Assembly (NCBI GenBank): GCA_035499415.1
Contig: DATJYV010000159.1
Location: 1 to 34,259 of the forward strand
Direction: 5' to 3'
From: DATJYV01 sp035499415
GTDB lineage: Bacteria > Bacteroidota > Ignavibacteria > UBA10030
DNA length: 34,259 nt
Position numbers and translations under genes: made by a program. The stretch's first letter is position 1, and the number at the start of each line of letters is the position of its first letter. Shown here piece by piece: positions 32,738 to 34,259 of this stretch. The notes beneath the pieces were generated by a model. It had not been told where the DNA came from. It searched no databases and worked only from the letters and a program-made list of their open reading frames with translations.

Positions 32738-32766
32738 TTGCTTCTTGCGTCTCGTCTACTTACTTT
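32738..32766 (+). promoter_or_regulatory. Predicted promoter of the subtilisin-like protease gene
   Basis: TTGCTT (32738-32743), 17 nt, TACTTT (32761-32766). The expected start is about 32773, 3 nt before the ATG at 32776, so the mRNA may be effectively leaderless, as predicted for rlmN. Confidence 0.5.
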
Positions 32767-32775
32767 TTTCGAACA

Positions 32776-34259
32776 ATGCACCCGCGCGTGCGAAGCAAAA
32801 TACTCGGGGAGATTCTTGTTGCGGGCTTGATTCCGCTCTGCACGACGCCTGTCCTTGCGCGTCAGTCCCCTCAGGAAATTCAGACCAAGCTCCACCCCTA
32901 TTTTCAGTCCATCGTTCGCACCGGAAGCGGCATTCTTCCCGGTGCCCGACCATCGTTAAAGAAAAGCTCCGTCGCGCAGCCGCCCGGCCTCCCCAGGTAC
33001 AACGCGATCATCTTCACGGAAGACCCTTCTGAAATTATCCGATCCGGCGTCCGCCTCGAATCGACCTTGCGCCGGTTTGTCACAGCTCAGGTCTCAACAT
33101 CGGACCTCCTGCGACTCGCTCTTTTGCCTTCGGTCAGCTTTGTGGAGCCGGGGTCCGTCAATTATCCGTTGTCGGACGTGAGCGTCCCCGAGATCGGCGC
33201 AGCTCTCCTGCACGAAGGATTCTTGAACAGCGTCTCCTACACCGGGTCGGGAGCGATCGTGCTCGTCTACGACACGGGGATTGACTGGAAGCACCTCGAT
33301 TTTCGCAACCCTGCCGACACGACGAAGAGCAGGATCCTCTTTATCTGGGACCAGACGCTGACTCCACAGGCAGGCGAGGCTTCCCCCTCCGGATTTTCGT
33401 ACGGGGTCGAATACACCCAGGCGCAGATAAACGATGAATTGGACGGCACCCCCGCCAATTTCGTGCGTGAGCGCGACTCCGGAGGACACGGAACCCATGT
33501 CGCAGGAACCGCGGCGGGGAACGGGCTCGCCGTCGGCAAGTACGCCGGCGTCGCGCCGATGGCGGATATTATTGTGGTGAAGGGAGGAGATGAATCGTTC
33601 AGCGAATCGAGGATGATCGACGGACTGACGTACGCGGATGCGAAAGCGACGCTTTTGGGAAAACCGGTCGTGGTGAATTGGAGTATCGGCGGTCAGGATG
33701 GGGCGCATGACGGTACGAGTCCGTACGAGCAGGCGATCGACGCGTTTGTCGCCAATCCGGGAAGGGCCGTTTGTGTTGCCGCGGGGAACAGCGGAGCGGA
33801 CCTCGTCCACTTCAGCGGTTCGATCTCGTCTGGAGGGTCCACGGACGTGACGATCAACGTTCCCAGCTACACGCCGAACGGGGGGACGGAAAACGACTAT
33901 TTCTATATTGATGTGTGGTTCCCTTCAGGACTCACCATCAATACCACCGTCAAGACTCCGGATAACAATACGTTCTCCGGGTCGGGGACGGATTCGTACA
34001 CCTCCGACGGTACGATCGATGTCTACAATGCTGTCAGCGCAGACAACTCGCACGAGGAAGTCGAGCTTTACGTTCACGACGCCATAGCGTCTTCCCCGCC
34101 AAAGCACGGGACGTGGACGTTGACACTATCGAGCCCCTTCTCGGCGACGACGTTTGACGGATGGAACGTCGCGAGCGCCGTCGGTTCGCACACAGTTTCT
34201 GTGACGGGGGCGGATAACAATAAAAGTGTCACGATGCCGGGGACGGCAAGAGGTGCGAT
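32776..34259 (+). CDS. Secreted subtilisin-like serine protease (S8), 3' truncated by window
   Basis: 494 codons are visible and the gene runs off the window. The signal peptide ends near VLA|RQ (about 28). A propeptide-like region covers 30-150. Within the S8 domain the catalytic Asp is D166 (YDTGID), the His is H238 (GGHGTHVAGT), and the oxyanion Asn is N338 (AAGNSG). The catalytic Ser motif would lie beyond the edge. Between Asn and Ser a beta-rich segment of at least 130 residues is inserted (about 345-480, with DYFYIDVWFP and GTWTLTLSSP). It resembles the jelly-roll inserts of Csp-type and some Bacteroidota S8 proteases. Divergent from the propeller kinase. A T9SS tail is expected but cannot be seen. 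Confidence 0.93.
   Translation, partial: MHPRVRSKILGEILVAGLIPLCTTPVLARQSPQEIQTKLHPYFQSIVRTGSGILPGARPSLKKSSVAQPPGLPRYNAIIFTEDPSEIIRSGVRLESTLRRFVTAQVSTSDLLRLALLPSVSFVEPGSVNYPLSDVSVPEIGAALLHEGFLNSVSYTGSGAIVLVYDTGIDWKHLDFRNPADTTKSRILFIWDQTLTPQAGEASPSGFSYGVEYTQAQINDELDGTPANFVRERDSGGHGTHVAGTAAGNGLAVGKYAGVAPMADIIVVKGGDESFSESRMIDGLTYADAKATLLGKPVVVNWSIGGQDGAHDGTSPYEQAIDAFVANPGRAVCVAAGNSGADLVHFSGSISSGGSTDVTINVPSYTPNGGTENDYFYIDVWFPSGLTINTTVKTPDNNTFSGSGTDSYTSDGTIDVYNAVSADNSHEEVELYVHDAIASSPPKHGTWTLTLSSPFSATTFDGWNVASAVGSHTVSVTGADNNKSVTMPGTARGA

Overview
The window (about 34 kb, GC-rich) looks like chromosome from a member of the Bacteroidota/Ignavibacteria/Chlorobiota (FCB) branch. The evidence is the type IX secretion (T9SS) C-terminal sorting tails with the 'YPNPFNP' motif on two large secreted proteins, a zinc-type adenylate kinase, 14-blade 'two-component propeller' kinases, separate secD and secF, and few Shine-Dalgarno sites. 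Assignment is by motif recognition only; an Ignavibacteria-like lineage is my best guess.

Layout. 1-620: 3' end of 23S rRNA, 5S rRNA and an intrinsic terminator. 970-3639: rlmN-adk-GDPD operon. 3636-6341: a lipoprotein with TPRs and a CHAT fold whose catalytic His and Cys are both replaced. 6369-7967 (minus): ECF sigma factor followed by an exported adhesin-like/toastrack protein. 8074-10470: tmk and a CtpA-type S41 protease. 10491-14577 (minus): secD-secF-STAS protein-deoxynucleoside kinase, with a terminator-like hairpin in the secD leader. 14589-21814: ppiD-like foldase, outer-membrane protein, terminator, aroK, aroB, and a T9SS-exported glycosidase-like protein. 21815-22204: gene-free. 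22205-32492 (minus): a large cluster of propeller histidine kinase, LuxR-type response regulator, stand-alone receiver and a 1944-residue multidomain T9SS cargo, with overlapping stop/start codons at two of the three junctions. 32738-end: the start of a secreted subtilisin-like protease, truncated by the window edge.

How it fits together. Much of the region serves the cell envelope: Sec translocation (SecDF), periplasmic folding (PpiD), periplasmic proteolysis (CtpA), lipoprotein/outer-membrane proteins, and T9SS cargo. Housekeeping genes for nucleotide (adk, tmk, dNK) and aromatic amino acid (aroK, aroB) synthesis are interleaved.

Two cross-cutting observations stand out. First, eight predicted transcription-unit starts, on both strands, share one promoter geometry: TTG, exactly 20 nt, then TAnnTT usually followed by G. 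The most frequent -35 is TTGC. This sits between the E. coli sigma-70 layout and the Bacteroidetes TTG/TAnnTTTG layout. Second, the kinase-regulator-receiver-giant exoprotein cluster looks like a dedicated sensory system controlling one giant surface protein. Its receiver naturally carries Lys where CheY has Asp13, a change known in CheY to be activating.
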